From the NCBI RefSeq assembly GCF_009707325.1, contig NZ_CP046103.1, forward strand, positions 1,847,810-1,911,809: a stretch of 64,000 nt of DNA, written 5' to 3'. This document shows, one piece after another, positions 9,187 through 18,143 of this stretch. The notes beneath the pieces were generated by a model. The model was not told the origin of the DNA, did not search any database, and saw nothing but the letters and a program-made list of their open reading frames with translations. The position numbers were made by a program, and so were the translations under genes. Within the stretch, counting starts at the first letter, position 1. The number at the start of each line of letters is the position of its first letter. Source of the stretch: Pseudomonas sp. IB20 (GTDB lineage Bacteria; Pseudomonadota; Gammaproteobacteria; Pseudomonadales; Pseudomonadaceae).

Positions 9187-10335
9187 ATGACTTGCTCTAA
9201 TACCACTACTTACAAACCCTTCAGTCACCTGACCCGCCCACGGGAAGTGATACGCCAGTTCACCCCCAACTGGTTTGCCGCGACCATGGGCACCGGCGTG
9301 CTGGCCCTTGCGCTGGCCCAATTGCCGATCAATCTGCCCGGCCTGCAGGCGATTGCCGAAGGGCTGTGGCTGTTCACCATCGGCCTGTTTGTGCTGTTCA
9401 GCGTGTTGTACGCGGCGCGCTGGTTGATGTTTTTCCACGAGGCGCGGCGCATCTTCGGGCACTCCACGGTGTCGATGTTCTTCGGCACCATTCCCATGGG
9501 CTTGGCGACGATTATCAATGGCTTGCTGCTGTTCGGGCTGCCGCGCTGGGGCGCCGATGTGGTGCCGTTGGCCGAAGCCTTATGGTGGCTGGACGTGGCA
9601 ATGGCGTTGGCCTGTGGCGTGCTGATCCCGTTCATGATGTTCACACGCCAAGAACACAGCATCGACCAGATGACCGCCGTGTGGCTGTTGCCGGTAGTCG
9701 CCGCTGAAGTCGCCGCCGCCAGCGGTGGCCTGCTGGCGCCGCACCTGGCCGATGCTCACTCGCAACTGGTGATGCTGGTGACCAGCTACGTGCTGTGGGC
9801 GTTTTCGCTGCCGGTGGCGTTCAGCATCCTGACCATCCTGATGCTGCGCATGGCCTTGCACAAATTGCCCCACGCCAACATGGCCGCGTCGAGCTGGCTG
9901 GCCCTCGGGCCTATCGGCACCGGTGCCCTCGGCATGCTGTTGCTGGGCGGCGACGCGCCGGCGATCTTCGCGGCCAATGGGTTGCCAGGCGTAGGCGAGA
10001 TGGCCAACGGCCTCGGCCTGGTGGCCGGCATCACCCTGTGGGGCTTCGGCTTGTGGTGGATGCTGATCGCCGTGTTGATCACCCTGCGTTACCTGCGCGC
10101 CGGTATCCCGTTCAACCTCGGCTGGTGGGGCTTTACCTTCCCCTTGGGCGTCTACGCCTTGGCCACGCTGAAGCTTGCGAGCGTGCTGCACCTGGGTTTT
10201 TTCAGCCTGTTTGGCTGCGTATTGGTGGTGGCCTTGGCGCTGATGTGGCTGCTCGTCGCCACGCGCACCGTGCTGGGCGCCTATAAAGGTGAGCTTTTTG
10301 TATCGCCTTGCATTGCAGGACTAGGGAATAAGTAA
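9187..10335 (+). CDS. TDT-family (SLAC1/TehA-like) transporter, 382 aa
   Basis: A membrane protein with about ten hydrophobic helices. The start FTPNWFAATMGTGVLALAL (residues 25-43) is the characteristic first helix of the tellurite-resistance/dicarboxylate transporter family (TehA, yeast Mae1, Ssu1). Family members pass anions such as malate, sulfite or chloride. It has a good ribosome-binding site (GAGGAAGAGGA) and stands alone, with no clear regulator next to it. Sequence alone cannot decide between dicarboxylate uptake and sulfite export. Confidence 0.87.
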   Translation: MTCSNTTTYKPFSHLTRPREVIRQFTPNWFAATMGTGVLALALAQLPINLPGLQAIAEGLWLFTIGLFVLFSVLYAARWLMFFHEARRIFGHSTVSMFFGTIPMGLATIINGLLLFGLPRWGADVVPLAEALWWLDVAMALACGVLIPFMMFTRQEHSIDQMTAVWLLPVVAAEVAAASGGLLAPHLADAHSQLVMLVTSYVLWAFSLPVAFSILTILMLRMALHKLPHANMAASSWLALGPIGTGALGMLLLGGDAPAIFAANGLPGVGEMANGLGLVAGITLWGFGLWWMLIAVLITLRYLRAGIPFNLGWWGFTFPLGVYALATLKLASVLHLGFFSLFGCVLVVALALMWLLVATRTVLGAYKGELFVSPCIAGLGNK

Positions 10336-10402
10336 GCGGGATTAGGTAAAGTCGTGGCCTGAAAATCAACAATAGCCTACAGGCCACGCAGGAACACGGA
10401 CG

Positions 10403-12277
10403 ATGAGCCACCCCTCACAATTCACCTTGCTGCGCACACGGCGCTTCCTGCCGTTTTTCATTACCCAGTTACTGGGCGCTTTCAACGACAACATCTTCAA
10501 GCAATCGCTGATCCTGGCCATTCTCTACAAGCTGACCATCGACGGTGACCGCTCCATCTGGGTCAACCTGTGCGCCTTGCTGTTTATCCTGCCGTTCTTC
10601 CTGTTCTCGGCGCTGGCCGGGCAGTTTGGCGAGAAATTCAACAAGGACGCGCTGATCCGCGCGATCAAGATCGGCGAGATCGTGATCATGGCCGTCGGCG
10701 CCACGGGCTTTTTGTTCAATCACCTGGAGTTGATGCTGCTGGCGCTGTTTGCCATGGGCACGCACTCGGCGCTGTTCGGCCCGGTGAAGTACTCGATCAT
10801 GCCCCAGGCATTGCAGGACGATGAGCTGGTGGGCGGCAACGGCCTGGTGGAGATGGGCACGTTTCTGGCGATCCTGGCCGGCACCATTGGCGCCGGGGTC
10901 ATGATGTCGTCTACCCATTACGCACCGATAGTGGCCGTGGCGATTGTCGGCGTGGCGGTGCTGGGTTACCTGGCCAGCCGCAGCATTCCGCGCGCGGCGG
11001 CGTCTACGCCAGGGCTGCGCCTGAACTGGAACATTTTCAGCGAGTCCTGGGCCACCTTGCGCCTGGGCCTGGGGCAGACGCCGGCGGTGTCGCGCTCGAT
11101 CGTCGGCAACTCGTGGTTCTGGTTTGTCGGCGCGATCTACCTCACGCAGATCCCGGCCTACGCCAAAGAATGGTTGTACGGCGACGAAACCGTGGTGACG
11201 CTGATTCTCACGGTGTTCTCCGTGGGTATCGCCCTCGGTTCGATGCTCTGCGAAAAGCTCTCAGGGCGTAAGGTCGAAATCGGCCTGGTGCCGTTTGGTT
11301 CATTCGGCCTGACCGTGTTCGGGCTGTTGCTGTGGTGGCACTCCGGCGGCTTCCCGCAGAACGTCCAGGCCAACGACTGGTTGGCCGTACTCAGTTACGG
11401 CCAGGCCTGGTGGGTGTTGTTCGATATCCTGGGTTTGGGCGTGTTCGGCGGTTTCTACATCGTGCCGTTGTACGCGCTGATCCAGTCGCGCACCGCCGAG
11501 AACGAGCGCGCGCGGGTGATCGCGGCCAACAACATTCTCAATGCGTTGTTCATGGTGGTTTCGGCCATCGTGTCGATCCTGCTGCTGAGCGTGGCCAAGC
11601 TGTCGATCCCTGAGTTGTTTCTGGTGGTGTCGCTGCTCAACATCGCAGTCAACACCTACATCTTCAAAATCGTCCCCGAGTTCACCATGCGTTTCATGAT
11701 CTGGCTGCTCAGCCATTCCATGTACCGCGTGGAACACCGCAACCTTGAGCTGATTCCGGATGAAGGCGCGGCGTTGCTGGTGTGCAACCACGTGTCGTTT
11801 GTCGATGCCTTGTTGATTGGCGGCGCGGTGCGTCGGCCGATTCGCTTTGTTATGTACTACAAGATCTACCGCTTGCCAGTGCTTAACTTTATCTTCCGCA
11901 CCGCCGGGGCGATTCCGATTGCCGGGCGTCACGAGGATATTCAGATCTACGAAAAGGCCTTCACGCGCATTGCCCAGTACCTGAAGGAAGGCGAGTTGGT
12001 GTGCATCTTCCCAGAAGGCAAGTTGACCGGGGACGGCGAGATGAATGAGTTCCGCGGTGGCGTGACGCGCATTTTGGAGGAGACGCCGGTGCCGGTGATT
12101 CCGATGGCGTTGCAGGGCTTGTGGGGGAGTTTTTTCAGCCGCGATCCGAGCAAGGGGTTCTTTCACCGGATCTGGTCGCATGTCACGTTGGTGGCGGGTG
12201 AGCCGGTGACGGCCGAGGCGGCGACACCTGAGCAGTTGCAGGAACGCGTAGGCGTGTTGCGCGGGAGTGTCAGGTAG
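10403..12277 (+). CDS. LplT-like MFS transporter fused to PlsC-type acyltransferase, 624 aa
   Basis: Residues 1-420 are an MFS domain of the lysophospholipid transporter (LplT) type, with FNDNIFKQSLILAILY near the start. Residues 430-620 are a PlsC/LPLAT acyltransferase with the catalytic HX4D motif in NHVSFVDALL, and FPEGKLTGDG as the acceptor-binding motif. The expected role is to flip lysophospholipid across the inner membrane and re-acylate it. The acyl-ACP synthetase domain that completes the E. coli Aas protein or longer fusions is absent, and no AMP-binding gene follows, so the acyl donor must come from elsewhere. Confidence 0.9.
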   Translation: MSHPSQFTLLRTRRFLPFFITQLLGAFNDNIFKQSLILAILYKLTIDGDRSIWVNLCALLFILPFFLFSALAGQFGEKFNKDALIRAIKIGEIVIMAVGATGFLFNHLELMLLALFAMGTHSALFGPVKYSIMPQALQDDELVGGNGLVEMGTFLAILAGTIGAGVMMSSTHYAPIVAVAIVGVAVLGYLASRSIPRAAASTPGLRLNWNIFSESWATLRLGLGQTPAVSRSIVGNSWFWFVGAIYLTQIPAYAKEWLYGDETVVTLILTVFSVGIALGSMLCEKLSGRKVEIGLVPFGSFGLTVFGLLLWWHSGGFPQNVQANDWLAVLSYGQAWWVLFDILGLGVFGGFYIVPLYALIQSRTAENERARVIAANNILNALFMVVSAIVSILLLSVAKLSIPELFLVVSLLNIAVNTYIFKIVPEFTMRFMIWLLSHSMYRVEHRNLELIPDEGAALLVCNHVSFVDALLIGGAVRRPIRFVMYYKIYRLPVLNFIFRTAGAIPIAGRHEDIQIYEKAFTRIAQYLKEGELVCIFPEGKLTGDGEMNEFRGGVTRILEETPVPVIPMALQGLWGSFFSRDPSKGFFHRIWSHVTLVAGEPVTAEAATPEQLQERVGVLRGSVR

Positions 12278-12347
12278 TTTTCTGCTGGCTGTTCGGGCCC
12301 CATCGCAGCATCGGCACATCCGAGGTGTTCAGGCGAACGCGGTCGAA

Positions 12348-12372
12348 TGTGGGAGCTGGCTTGCCTGCGATA
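12348..12372. repeat. single REP sequence
   Basis: TGTGGGAGCTGGCTTGCCTG plus CGATA: one REP copy without a partner arm, just downstream of gdx and the LplT-PlsC gene, which converge here. Confidence 0.75.
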
Positions 12373-12383
12373 GCGGTTGTGGC

Positions 12384-12698
12384 TTAGGCGCTGATCTTGA
12401 GCCCAATAAGCCCGCAAATTATCAACGCCACACTGGCCAACCGGAACAGCGCCATGGATTCGCCAAACAGGATAATCCCGGCGATCACCGTGCCCACTGC
12501 GCCCACGCCCGTCCAGATCGCATAGGCCGTGCCCAGCGGCAGTTCTTTCATGGCAAGGCCCAGTAGGCCGAGGCTGATGACCATGGCGGCAATCGTCAGG
12601 GCGGTGGGCAGCGGTTTGCTGAAGCCGTCGGTGTACTTCAAACCGACCGCCCAGCCCACTTCAAACAGCCCGGCAAAAAACAGGATGATCCAGGACAT
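12384..12698 (-). CDS. gdx: guanidinium exporter Gdx (SugE), SMR family, 104 aa
   Basis: A four-helix small multidrug resistance protein that works as a dual-topology dimer in the inner membrane. The conserved Glu13 of helix 1 lies in [19 protein letters not shown], and the GLKYTDGF stretch is typical of the Gdx/SugE branch rather than EmrE. Gdx exchanges guanidinium for protons. The gene lies directly behind a guanidine-II riboswitch, which is the strongest support for the assignment. GAGAGG sits five bases before the ATG, within reach of the riboswitch. Confidence 0.94.
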   Translation of the reverse strand: MSWIILFFAGLFEVGWAVGLKYTDGFSKPLPTALTIAAMVISLGLLGLAMKELPLGTAYAIWTGVGAVGTVIAGIILFGESMALFRLASVALIICGLIGLKISA

Positions 12699-12719
12699 GA
12701 TGACCTCTCTTCTAAAAGT

Positions 12720-12770
12720 GGGGTCGTCCCCTGGAAAGCGCTCGACAGCGTCGCGGGGTCGTCCCCGCGA
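12720..12770 (-). promoter_or_regulatory. guanidine-II (mini-ykkC) riboswitch
   Basis: On the minus strand two hairpins have identical ACGA tetraloops. The first has an 8-bp stem (12751-12758 with 12763-12770, loop 12759-12762); the second has a GGGG/CCCC stem at 12720-12731. Two short stems with ACGR loops, a short linker and a nearby Shine-Dalgarno sequence (12704-12709) are the defining architecture of the guanidine-II class. Guanidine binding makes the loops kiss and frees the ribosome-binding site, turning on gdx. Confidence 0.93.
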
Positions 12771-12803
12771 AGTTCGGTAGAGTGCCGAAAATTGATCAGG
12801 CGA

Positions 12804-13769
12804 TCAAGTTTGCGGCGTGTTTTCCAATACGCGGCGGTCTTCCTTTTCGCTCATGCGGCGGAAGTAAGTCGAGAGCAGCGCCCCGGAAATATTGTGCCAG
12901 ACGCTGAACAGCGCACTCGGCACCGCCGCCAATGGCGAAAAGTGCGCACTGGCCAAGGCAGCGCCCAACCCGGAGTTCTGCATGCCCACTTCCAGCGCCA
13001 GCGACTTGCGCTGCGCCAACGGCAGCTTGAACAGCCGACCGGTGAAGTAGCCCAGCAGGTAGCCGAAGCTGTTGTGCAGCATTACCACGGCCATGATCAA
13101 CAGGCCCGACTCGGCGATCTTCGCCTGGCTGGCGGCAACCACGGCGGCGACGATGATCACGATGCTCACCACCGACACCAAGGGCAGTACCTCCACCGCA
13201 TGGCGGACACGCTCGCCAAGCACGCGTTGCGCGACTACGCCCAGCACGATCGGCAGCAACACCACTTGCAGGATCGACCAGAACAACTCCATGAACGATA
13301 CCGGCAGCCAGGCCGAGGCCAGCAGCCAGATAAGTGCCGGCGTCAGCAGCGGGGCGAGGAGGGTGGTGACGGCGGCAATCGCCACCGACAGCGCCAGGTC
13401 GCCGCGGGCCAGCCAGGTCATTACGTTGGACGAAGTGCCACTTGGGCAGCAACCGACCAGGATCACGCCGACGGCAATTTCCGGTGGCAGGTTGAACACC
13501 CGGCACAGCAACCAGGCCACGCCCGGCATGATCACAAAGTGCGCGACCACGCCCAGGGCCACGCGCCACGGGTGGCGCGCGACCTCGGCGAAGTCTTCAA
13601 GTTTGAGGGTCAGCCCCATGCCAAACATCACCAGGCCCAGCAGCGGCACGATGGCGCCTTTGAGGCCGATGAGCCAACCGGGTTCGAGGAAGGCGAGCAC
13701 CGCGAAAATCAACACCCAGTAGGCGAAGGTATTGCCGACGAAGCGGCTCAAGGCGGCGAGTGCGCGCAT
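12804..13769 (-). CDS. bile acid:sodium symporter (BASS) family transporter, 321 aa
   Basis: An inner-membrane protein with about nine or ten hydrophobic helices. The BASS hallmarks are MFGMGLTLKLEDF in helix 2, VGCCPSGTSSNVMTWLARGD in the first crossover helix and LEVGMQNSGLGAALA in the second. Family members co-transport organic anions with sodium, and bacterial ones include ketopantoate, pantothenate and bile-acid carriers; PanS-like function is possible but not shown. It is transcribed towards gdx, only 33 bp from the riboswitch, so the gdx promoter may overlap its 3' end. Confidence 0.88.
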   Translation of the reverse strand: MRALAALSRFVGNTFAYWVLIFAVLAFLEPGWLIGLKGAIVPLLGLVMFGMGLTLKLEDFAEVARHPWRVALGVVAHFVIMPGVAWLLCRVFNLPPEIAVGVILVGCCPSGTSSNVMTWLARGDLALSVAIAAVTTLLAPLLTPALIWLLASAWLPVSFMELFWSILQVVLLPIVLGVVAQRVLGERVRHAVEVLPLVSVVSIVIIVAAVVAASQAKIAESGLLIMAVVMLHNSFGYLLGYFTGRLFKLPLAQRKSLALEVGMQNSGLGAALASAHFSPLAAVPSALFSVWHNISGALLSTYFRRMSEKEDRRVLENTPQT

Positions 13770-13830
13770 GGGGGATGTCCTTGTTATTAGTTAAGTTCGG
13801 TAACGCCGATGCCTGCTTGGAAACCCAATC

Positions 13831-13916
13831 AAATGTGGGAGCGGGCGTGCGTAGGAGCTGGGCTTGCCCGCGATGCAGGCACCTCGGAGCTCCCACACAC
13901 GCCGGCTCCCACATTT
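13831..13916. repeat. REPIN-like inverted repeat
   Basis: AAATGTGGGAGC at 13831 is mirrored by GCTCCCACATTT ending at 13916. The interior holds a second, degenerate REP pair (GGAGCTGGGCTTGCC, then CGGAGCTCCCAC), which looks like nested or recombined copies. It sits in the gap between rdgC and the BASS gene. Confidence 0.75.
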
Positions 13917-13932
13917 TGATCTTCACATGGCT

Positions 13933-14853
13933 TTAGATGCCTTGTGGGGTTTCTTCACCACCCAGTGCTTCGATCAGCGCCGGCAAGAACTCGCCGAACG
14001 TGAGCATCATCAGGGTAAAGCTGGCGTCCAGTTGGCCCAGGGCCTCGTCGCCGCCGTCCTGTTCTGCCTGGTCTTGCAGCAGGTCTTCGAACTTCAGGCG
14101 CTTGACGGTCATTTTGTCGTCGAGCATGAAGGACAACTTGTCCTGCCAGGCCAGGGACAATTGGGTCACGACTTTACCGGTGGTCAGGTGCAGCTGGATT
14201 TCTTCGCCGGTCAGGTCTTGGCGCTTGCAACGCACAATGCCGCCGTCTTCATGGGTGTCGCGCAGCTCGCATTCGTCGAGGACGAAGAAGTCATCGGCCG
14301 GCTTCTGGGTCGTGACCCAGTCGGTCATGATCGCGGTTGGCGCAGTTTTTACTGTGAGTGGGCGAACCGGCAGGGTGCCGATCACTTCACGCAGGGTCGA
14401 CAGCAGGTCTTCGGCGCGCTTGGGGCTGGCCGAGTTGACCAGGATCAGACCCTGTTTCGGCGCGATGGCGGCGAAGGTCGACGAGCGACGAATAAAGGCG
14501 CGCGGCAGGAAGGCCTGGATGATTTCATCCTTGATCTGGTCGCGTTCCTTTTTATAGACCTTGCGCATTTGCTCGGCTTCGATCTCTTCGACTTTCTCTT
14601 TGAGTGCGTCACGCACCACGCTACCCGGCAGGATACGTTCTTCCTTGCGCGCGGCGATCAGCAGGAAGTCACCGCTGACGTGAACCAGGGGAGCGTCTTC
14701 ACCTTTACCGAAAGGGGCGACGAAACCGTAAGTGGTCAACTCCTGGCTGGCACAAGGGCGCGCCAGTTTGGTGGCCATGGCCGCTTCCAACGCCTCGGCA
14801 TCAACAGGCAGATCTTGGGTCAGGCGATAGATAAGCAGGTTCTTGAACCACAT
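13933..14853 (-). CDS. rdgC: recombination-associated protein RdgC, 306 aa
   Basis: RdgC forms a ring-shaped dimer on duplex DNA and restrains RecA-dependent recombination. The protein starts [16 protein letters not shown], the canonical RdgC N-terminus, and contains [19 protein letters not shown] and [15 protein letters not shown]; the length matches the family (about 303-306). ATG at 14853 is chosen for this N-terminus; the frame extends eight codons further upstream without similarity. It is a single gene ending close to a REPIN. Confidence 0.96.
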   Translation of the reverse strand: MWFKNLLIYRLTQDLPVDAEALEAAMATKLARPCASQELTTYGFVAPFGKGEDAPLVHVSGDFLLIAARKEERILPGSVVRDALKEKVEEIEAEQMRKVYKKERDQIKDEIIQAFLPRAFIRRSSTFAAIAPKQGLILVNSASPKRAEDLLSTLREVIGTLPVRPLTVKTAPTAIMTDWVTTQKPADDFFVLDECELRDTHEDGGIVRCKRQDLTGEEIQLHLTTGKVVTQLSLAWQDKLSFMLDDKMTVKRLKFEDLLQDQAEQDGGDEALGQLDASFTLMMLTFGEFLPALIEALGGEETPQGI

Positions 14854-14963
14854 GGGGTGAGTCTCTCCTTTATACAAAGGGGGGCATTATTCTCTTGATA
14901 TCGCCTGAGGCCAACCCTGCCTAAGCCATTGGAAGGGCTGAAAAAAAAGATTTAAGAAAGTGC

Positions 14964-14992
14964 TTGCCAGATCTAAGGTCGCTCCGTAGAAT
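14964..14992 (+). promoter_or_regulatory. sigma-70 promoter of the first tRNA unit
   Basis: TTGCCA (14964-14969) and TAGAAT (14987-14992) are separated by exactly 17 bp. The first tRNA begins 20 bp downstream, and a GC-rich discriminator (GCGCGCC) follows the -10, as in stable-RNA promoters. Confidence 0.75.
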
Positions 14993-15012
14993 GCGCGCCA
15001 CACCGAAACGAA

Positions 15013-15088
15013 GGGTGATTAGCTCAGCTGGGAGAGCATCTGCCTTACAAGCAGAGGGTCGGCGGTTCGATCCCGTCATCACCCACCA
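15013..15088 (+). tRNA. tRNA-Val (anticodon TAC), copy 1
   Basis: 76 nt with encoded CCA. The acceptor stem GGGTGAT pairs with ATCACCC, the anticodon loop CTTACAA gives TAC, and the T-arm reads GGTTCGATCC. Confidence 0.97.
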
Positions 15089-15107
15089 TTCGCTTCATGT
15101 GTTACGC

Positions 15108-15184
15108 GCAGCGGTAGTTCAGTCGGTTAGAATACCGGCCTGTCACGCCGGGGGTCGCGGGTTCGAGTCCCGTCCGCTGCGCCA
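15108..15184 (+). tRNA. tRNA-Asp (anticodon GTC), copy 1
   Basis: 77 nt with encoded CCA. The acceptor GCAGCGG pairs with CCGCTGC, the anticodon loop CTGTCAC gives GTC, and the T-arm reads GGTTCGAGTCC. It lies 19 nt after tRNA-Val. Confidence 0.97.
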
Positions 15185-15357
15185 TATTCGGTAACCTGGA
15201 ACGCTGAACGCCAGGTCACCACAAAACTCGCGTTTGAGGGCGAGAAGCCCCATTTTTCGGGGTGTGCGTCGTCCTGAAGAAATTATTTTAAATAAATTGC
15301 ATTTAAATCAAGACATTGCGGATTTTTGGTGTATGATGCCGCCCACACCGAAACGAA

Positions 15358-15433
15358 GGGTGATTAGCTCAGCTGGGAGAGCATCTGCCTTACAAGCAGA
15401 GGGTCGGCGGTTCGATCCCGTCATCACCCACCA
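15358..15433 (+). tRNA. tRNA-Val (anticodon TAC), copy 2
   Basis: Identical to the copy at 15013-15088, CCA included. Confidence 0.97.
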
Positions 15434-15452
15434 TTCGCTTCAAGTGTTACGC

Positions 15453-15529
15453 GCAGCGGTAGTTCAGTCGGTTAGAATACCGGCCTGTCACGCCGGGGGT
15501 CGCGGGTTCGAGTCCCGTCCGCTGCGCCA
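15453..15529 (+). tRNA. tRNA-Asp (anticodon GTC), copy 2
   Basis: Identical to the copy at 15108-15184, CCA included. A strong terminator follows 41 bp downstream. Confidence 0.97.
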
Positions 15530-15570
15530 TATTCGGTAACCTGGAACGCTGAACGCCAGGTCACCACAAG

Positions 15571-15599
15571 AAGCCCGCTCATTGAGCGGGCTTTTTTTT
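15571..15599 (+). terminator. Rho-independent terminator of the tRNA cluster
   Basis: AAGCCCGCTC (15571-15580) pairs with GAGCGGGCTT (15584-15593) around a 3-nt loop, then T residues to 15599. Only the second cassette has it, which fits one transcript covering all four tRNAs. Confidence 0.93.
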
Positions 15600-15608
15600 G
15601 CCTGCGAT

Positions 15609-17114
15609 TCAGCAGGGCGACTCAACGGCGCGCATCGGCGCGACATCGCGTCGGCCCAAGAACACACACACCACCACCGCCGTAAGCAAGGTGAGCCCGG
15701 CCAACAATTGCAGCAACGTAGTGAACCCGGCGATGTAAGCCGTGCGCAGCACATCCAGTGGAATGTTCGTACTGGCGTGTCGGGCATCACCCATGACCAA
15801 CTGCTGGGCAACCACTAAAACATCCTGAGCAGTACTCGCTGGTAGATGCTGCGCGATCAACGCGCTCAACACCGCCATGGTGATCGCCAGCGCTACACCT
15901 TCACTGGCGACCCGGGTTGTATTGAAAATCCCTGCCGCCATGCCTGCGCGTTCTTTTGGCACCACGCTGATTGCCAGGCCGTCCATCAAACCCCACGGCA
16001 ACCCCGTACCCATCCCAATGACCAGCATCGCGGCCACAGCCTGCAGCGGCTGGCCGACCTCGACCCGGCTCAACCCGTACAGACCTGCTGCCGCGATCAG
16101 CAGGCCAATGGCACACAACACGCCGGGCGACAGCCAGCGCGTCAGCGTTGCGGCAATGATCGGCACCACCAGCATCGGGGCCGACAGCGCCAGCATCATC
16201 AAGCCTGCGTCAAATGCACTGGCGCCTTCCACACCGATAAACCGTAGCGGCAGCAGCACAATCAAGACGATGTAGCAGTAACAGGTGCCAATCGGCAGTA
16301 ACTGCACGCCAAGAAAGCGCGCAAAGCGAAACAGCCGCAGGTCCAACATCGGTTGGCTTGCGCGGTTTTCAACCAGGATAAACGCCAGTAAAAACACCAC
16401 CGTCGCCACCAGCAAAGAGAGGGTCGTGAAGGAGCTCCAACCCTGTTCCGGTGACAGGATCACCGCCGTGGTCAAGCTCACCAGCATGGCTGAAAACGTC
16501 AACACCCCGGCCACATCCAGGCGCAGTGCGTACGGGTCGCGGCTCTCACGCATTGTGGGCGCGGCAAATAATAGCGAGAGGCCTGCCAGCAAGGCGGTGG
16601 CGAGGAAAATCGCGCGCCAGCCCCATTGTTCGATCAGCCACCCCGACAGCAGCGGGCCAAACGCTAGGCCGGCGCCAAAGGTCGTGCCCAGCAGGCTGAA
16701 GGCGCGCGTTCTGGCATGGCCGTCAAATTCCTGGGCCAATGCCGCACAGCCGCTGGCTAATGCTGTCGCCGCTGCAACGCCTTGCACCCCGCGCAATATA
16801 TCCAGCCAGAGTATGCCCGGCGCCACGGCCAACAGCAGGGAAACCAGGCTGAACAGCGCCATTCCCCACAAGAACAAACGCCTGCGCCCATAGCGGTCAG
16901 CGAGGGTTCCGGCGGCCATCAACAGGCTGGCGAAACTGAGCATGAATGCGTTGGTGATCCACGCCAGCGGTGTGGGATGGGCTGCGAAGGTTTGACCGAT
17001 AAAGGGCGTGGCCACCGCGCCTCCGGTAAAACTCATGGGCAGCACCAGGGCCGCCAGGCAGATCGCGGCCAAGATCGCATAGCGGCCATGCGTGGAGTGG
17101 TTTGCTGCGTTCAT
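15609..17114 (-). CDS. MFS exporter, DHA2 (14-helix, EmrB/QacA/SmvA-like), 501 aa
   Basis: Fourteen hydrophobic segments and about 500 residues place it in the DHA2 drug:proton antiporter group. The loop 2-3 motif is GTLADRYGRRRLFLWG (about 68-83), and a motif-C-like helix reads TFGAGLAFGPLLSGWLIEQW. It is divergent from a LysR gene 105 bp away, the usual arrangement for regulated efflux pumps. No membrane-fusion protein is adjacent, so it more likely works alone like SmvA or QacA than as a tripartite EmrAB system. Substrate unknown. Confidence 0.9.
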   Translation of the reverse strand: MNAANHSTHGRYAILAAICLAALVLPMSFTGGAVATPFIGQTFAAHPTPLAWITNAFMLSFASLLMAAGTLADRYGRRRLFLWGMALFSLVSLLLAVAPGILWLDILRGVQGVAAATALASGCAALAQEFDGHARTRAFSLLGTTFGAGLAFGPLLSGWLIEQWGWRAIFLATALLAGLSLLFAAPTMRESRDPYALRLDVAGVLTFSAMLVSLTTAVILSPEQGWSSFTTLSLLVATVVFLLAFILVENRASQPMLDLRLFRFARFLGVQLLPIGTCYCYIVLIVLLPLRFIGVEGASAFDAGLMMLALSAPMLVVPIIAATLTRWLSPGVLCAIGLLIAAAGLYGLSRVEVGQPLQAVAAMLVIGMGTGLPWGLMDGLAISVVPKERAGMAAGIFNTTRVASEGVALAITMAVLSALIAQHLPASTAQDVLVVAQQLVMGDARHASTNIPLDVLRTAYIAGFTTLLQLLAGLTLLTAVVVCVFLGRRDVAPMRAVESPC

Positions 17115-17219
17115 GGGGAATGTCCCGTTGATCTATCGAGATAAAGACTCTAATCAGGATGTAATCATCGATAAACAGGCTTACATTCCGCTCATAGCGG
17201 ACTAAAAGGATGCAATGAC

Positions 17220-18143
17220 GTGGCGGACAATCTCAACGGTGTGGTCGCCTTCGTCAAAACGGCAGAAGCCCTCAGCTTTACCGGGGCTGCCCGGGCGATG
17301 GGTATTTCCGCTTCGGCGGTCGGCAAAAACGTCGCCAAGCTGGAGGCCGAACTGAAGGTGCGGCTGTTGCACCGCAGTACTCGCAAAGTCAGCCTCACCG
17401 CCGAGGGCCAGCTGTTCTATGAGCGCAGTCGCAAAATCCTCGATGACCTGCAGGACGCCCGCGCCATGCTCTCCCATGCCATGCAGGCACCGCGTGGCAA
17501 GCTGCGGGTCAGCCTGCCCACCATCGGCTATCGCTTCCTCTTTCCCCATATGCTCGCATTCAGGCAAGCCTATCCGGAGATTGAGTTGGAACTGGATTTC
17601 AACGACCACCTAGTGGACGTTATCGAGGAGGGTTTCGACGTGGTGATCCGCAGCGGCGGCCTGGCCGACTCGACGCTGATGGCGCGTAAGCTCGGGCCGT
17701 TCAGGTTTGTACTGTGTGCGTCCCCAACGTACCTGCGGGCTAATGGCCGCCCAGCAACCCTCAGTGATCTTGAACACCACCAATGCCTGCGTTATCGGTT
17801 CGCTACCACCGGCAAAATCATGGACTGGAGCTTATCTGCCAACCCGGCGATCACTCAGTTGCGCCTGCCCACCGCACTGACCTTGAACAATATGGAAGCC
17901 ATGCTCAGGGCGGCGATTGATGGCCATGGCATTGCCTACGTGCCGGACTTTCTGGCCCGTGAGGCGCTGGCTCAAGCACAGTTGGAAACCGTGTTGGACG
18001 GGCACGCTGATGACCAGGGCCAGTTCTGGGCGCTGTGGCCGTCCAGTCGGCATCTGTCGCCAAAAATCCGCGTGTTTGTGGACTTTGCCGCCGAGCATCT
18101 GTTCACACCCCCATCAACCGGTAGCCCACCTGCAACTCGGTAA
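17220..18143 (+). CDS. LysR-family transcriptional regulator, 307 aa
   Basis: The N-terminal winged helix (about 1-60) reads LNGVVAFVKTAEALSFTGAA, then MGISASAVGKNVAKLEAEL; the effector-binding domain follows (RGKLRVSLPTIGYRF, EGFDVVIRSGGLADSTLMARKL). The start is GTG at 17220 with AAAGGA nine bases upstream; the ATG at 17215 is out of frame. It is divergent from the DHA2 exporter, its probable target. The 3' end overlaps the convergent kdpE gene by 41 bp. Confidence 0.92.
   Translation: MADNLNGVVAFVKTAEALSFTGAARAMGISASAVGKNVAKLEAELKVRLLHRSTRKVSLTAEGQLFYERSRKILDDLQDARAMLSHAMQAPRGKLRVSLPTIGYRFLFPHMLAFRQAYPEIELELDFNDHLVDVIEEGFDVVIRSGGLADSTLMARKLGPFRFVLCASPTYLRANGRPATLSDLEHHQCLRYRFATTGKIMDWSLSANPAITQLRLPTALTLNNMEAMLRAAIDGHGIAYVPDFLAREALAQAQLETVLDGHADDQGQFWALWPSSRHLSPKIRVFVDFAAEHLFTPPSTGSPPATR

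Larger units (their letters stand above)
14998..15224 (+). repeat. direct repeat unit 1 (tRNA-Val/tRNA-Asp cassette)
   Basis: A 227-bp segment holding both tRNAs and their flanks. It recurs 345 bp downstream at 15343-15569 with a single visible difference (T at 15098 against A at 15443). Confidence 0.92.
15343..15569 (+). repeat. direct repeat unit 2 (tRNA-Val/tRNA-Asp cassette)
   Basis: Second copy of the 227-bp cassette. The sequence before it differs (AT-rich, with TATGAT at 15332-15337 as a possible -10 but no good -35), so it may be transcribed together with unit 1. Confidence 0.92.

Noticed and set aside
15234..15539. Open frame running across the second tRNA cassette
   Set aside because: It translates tRNA sequence, and the same peptide arises from the first cassette; not a protein gene.
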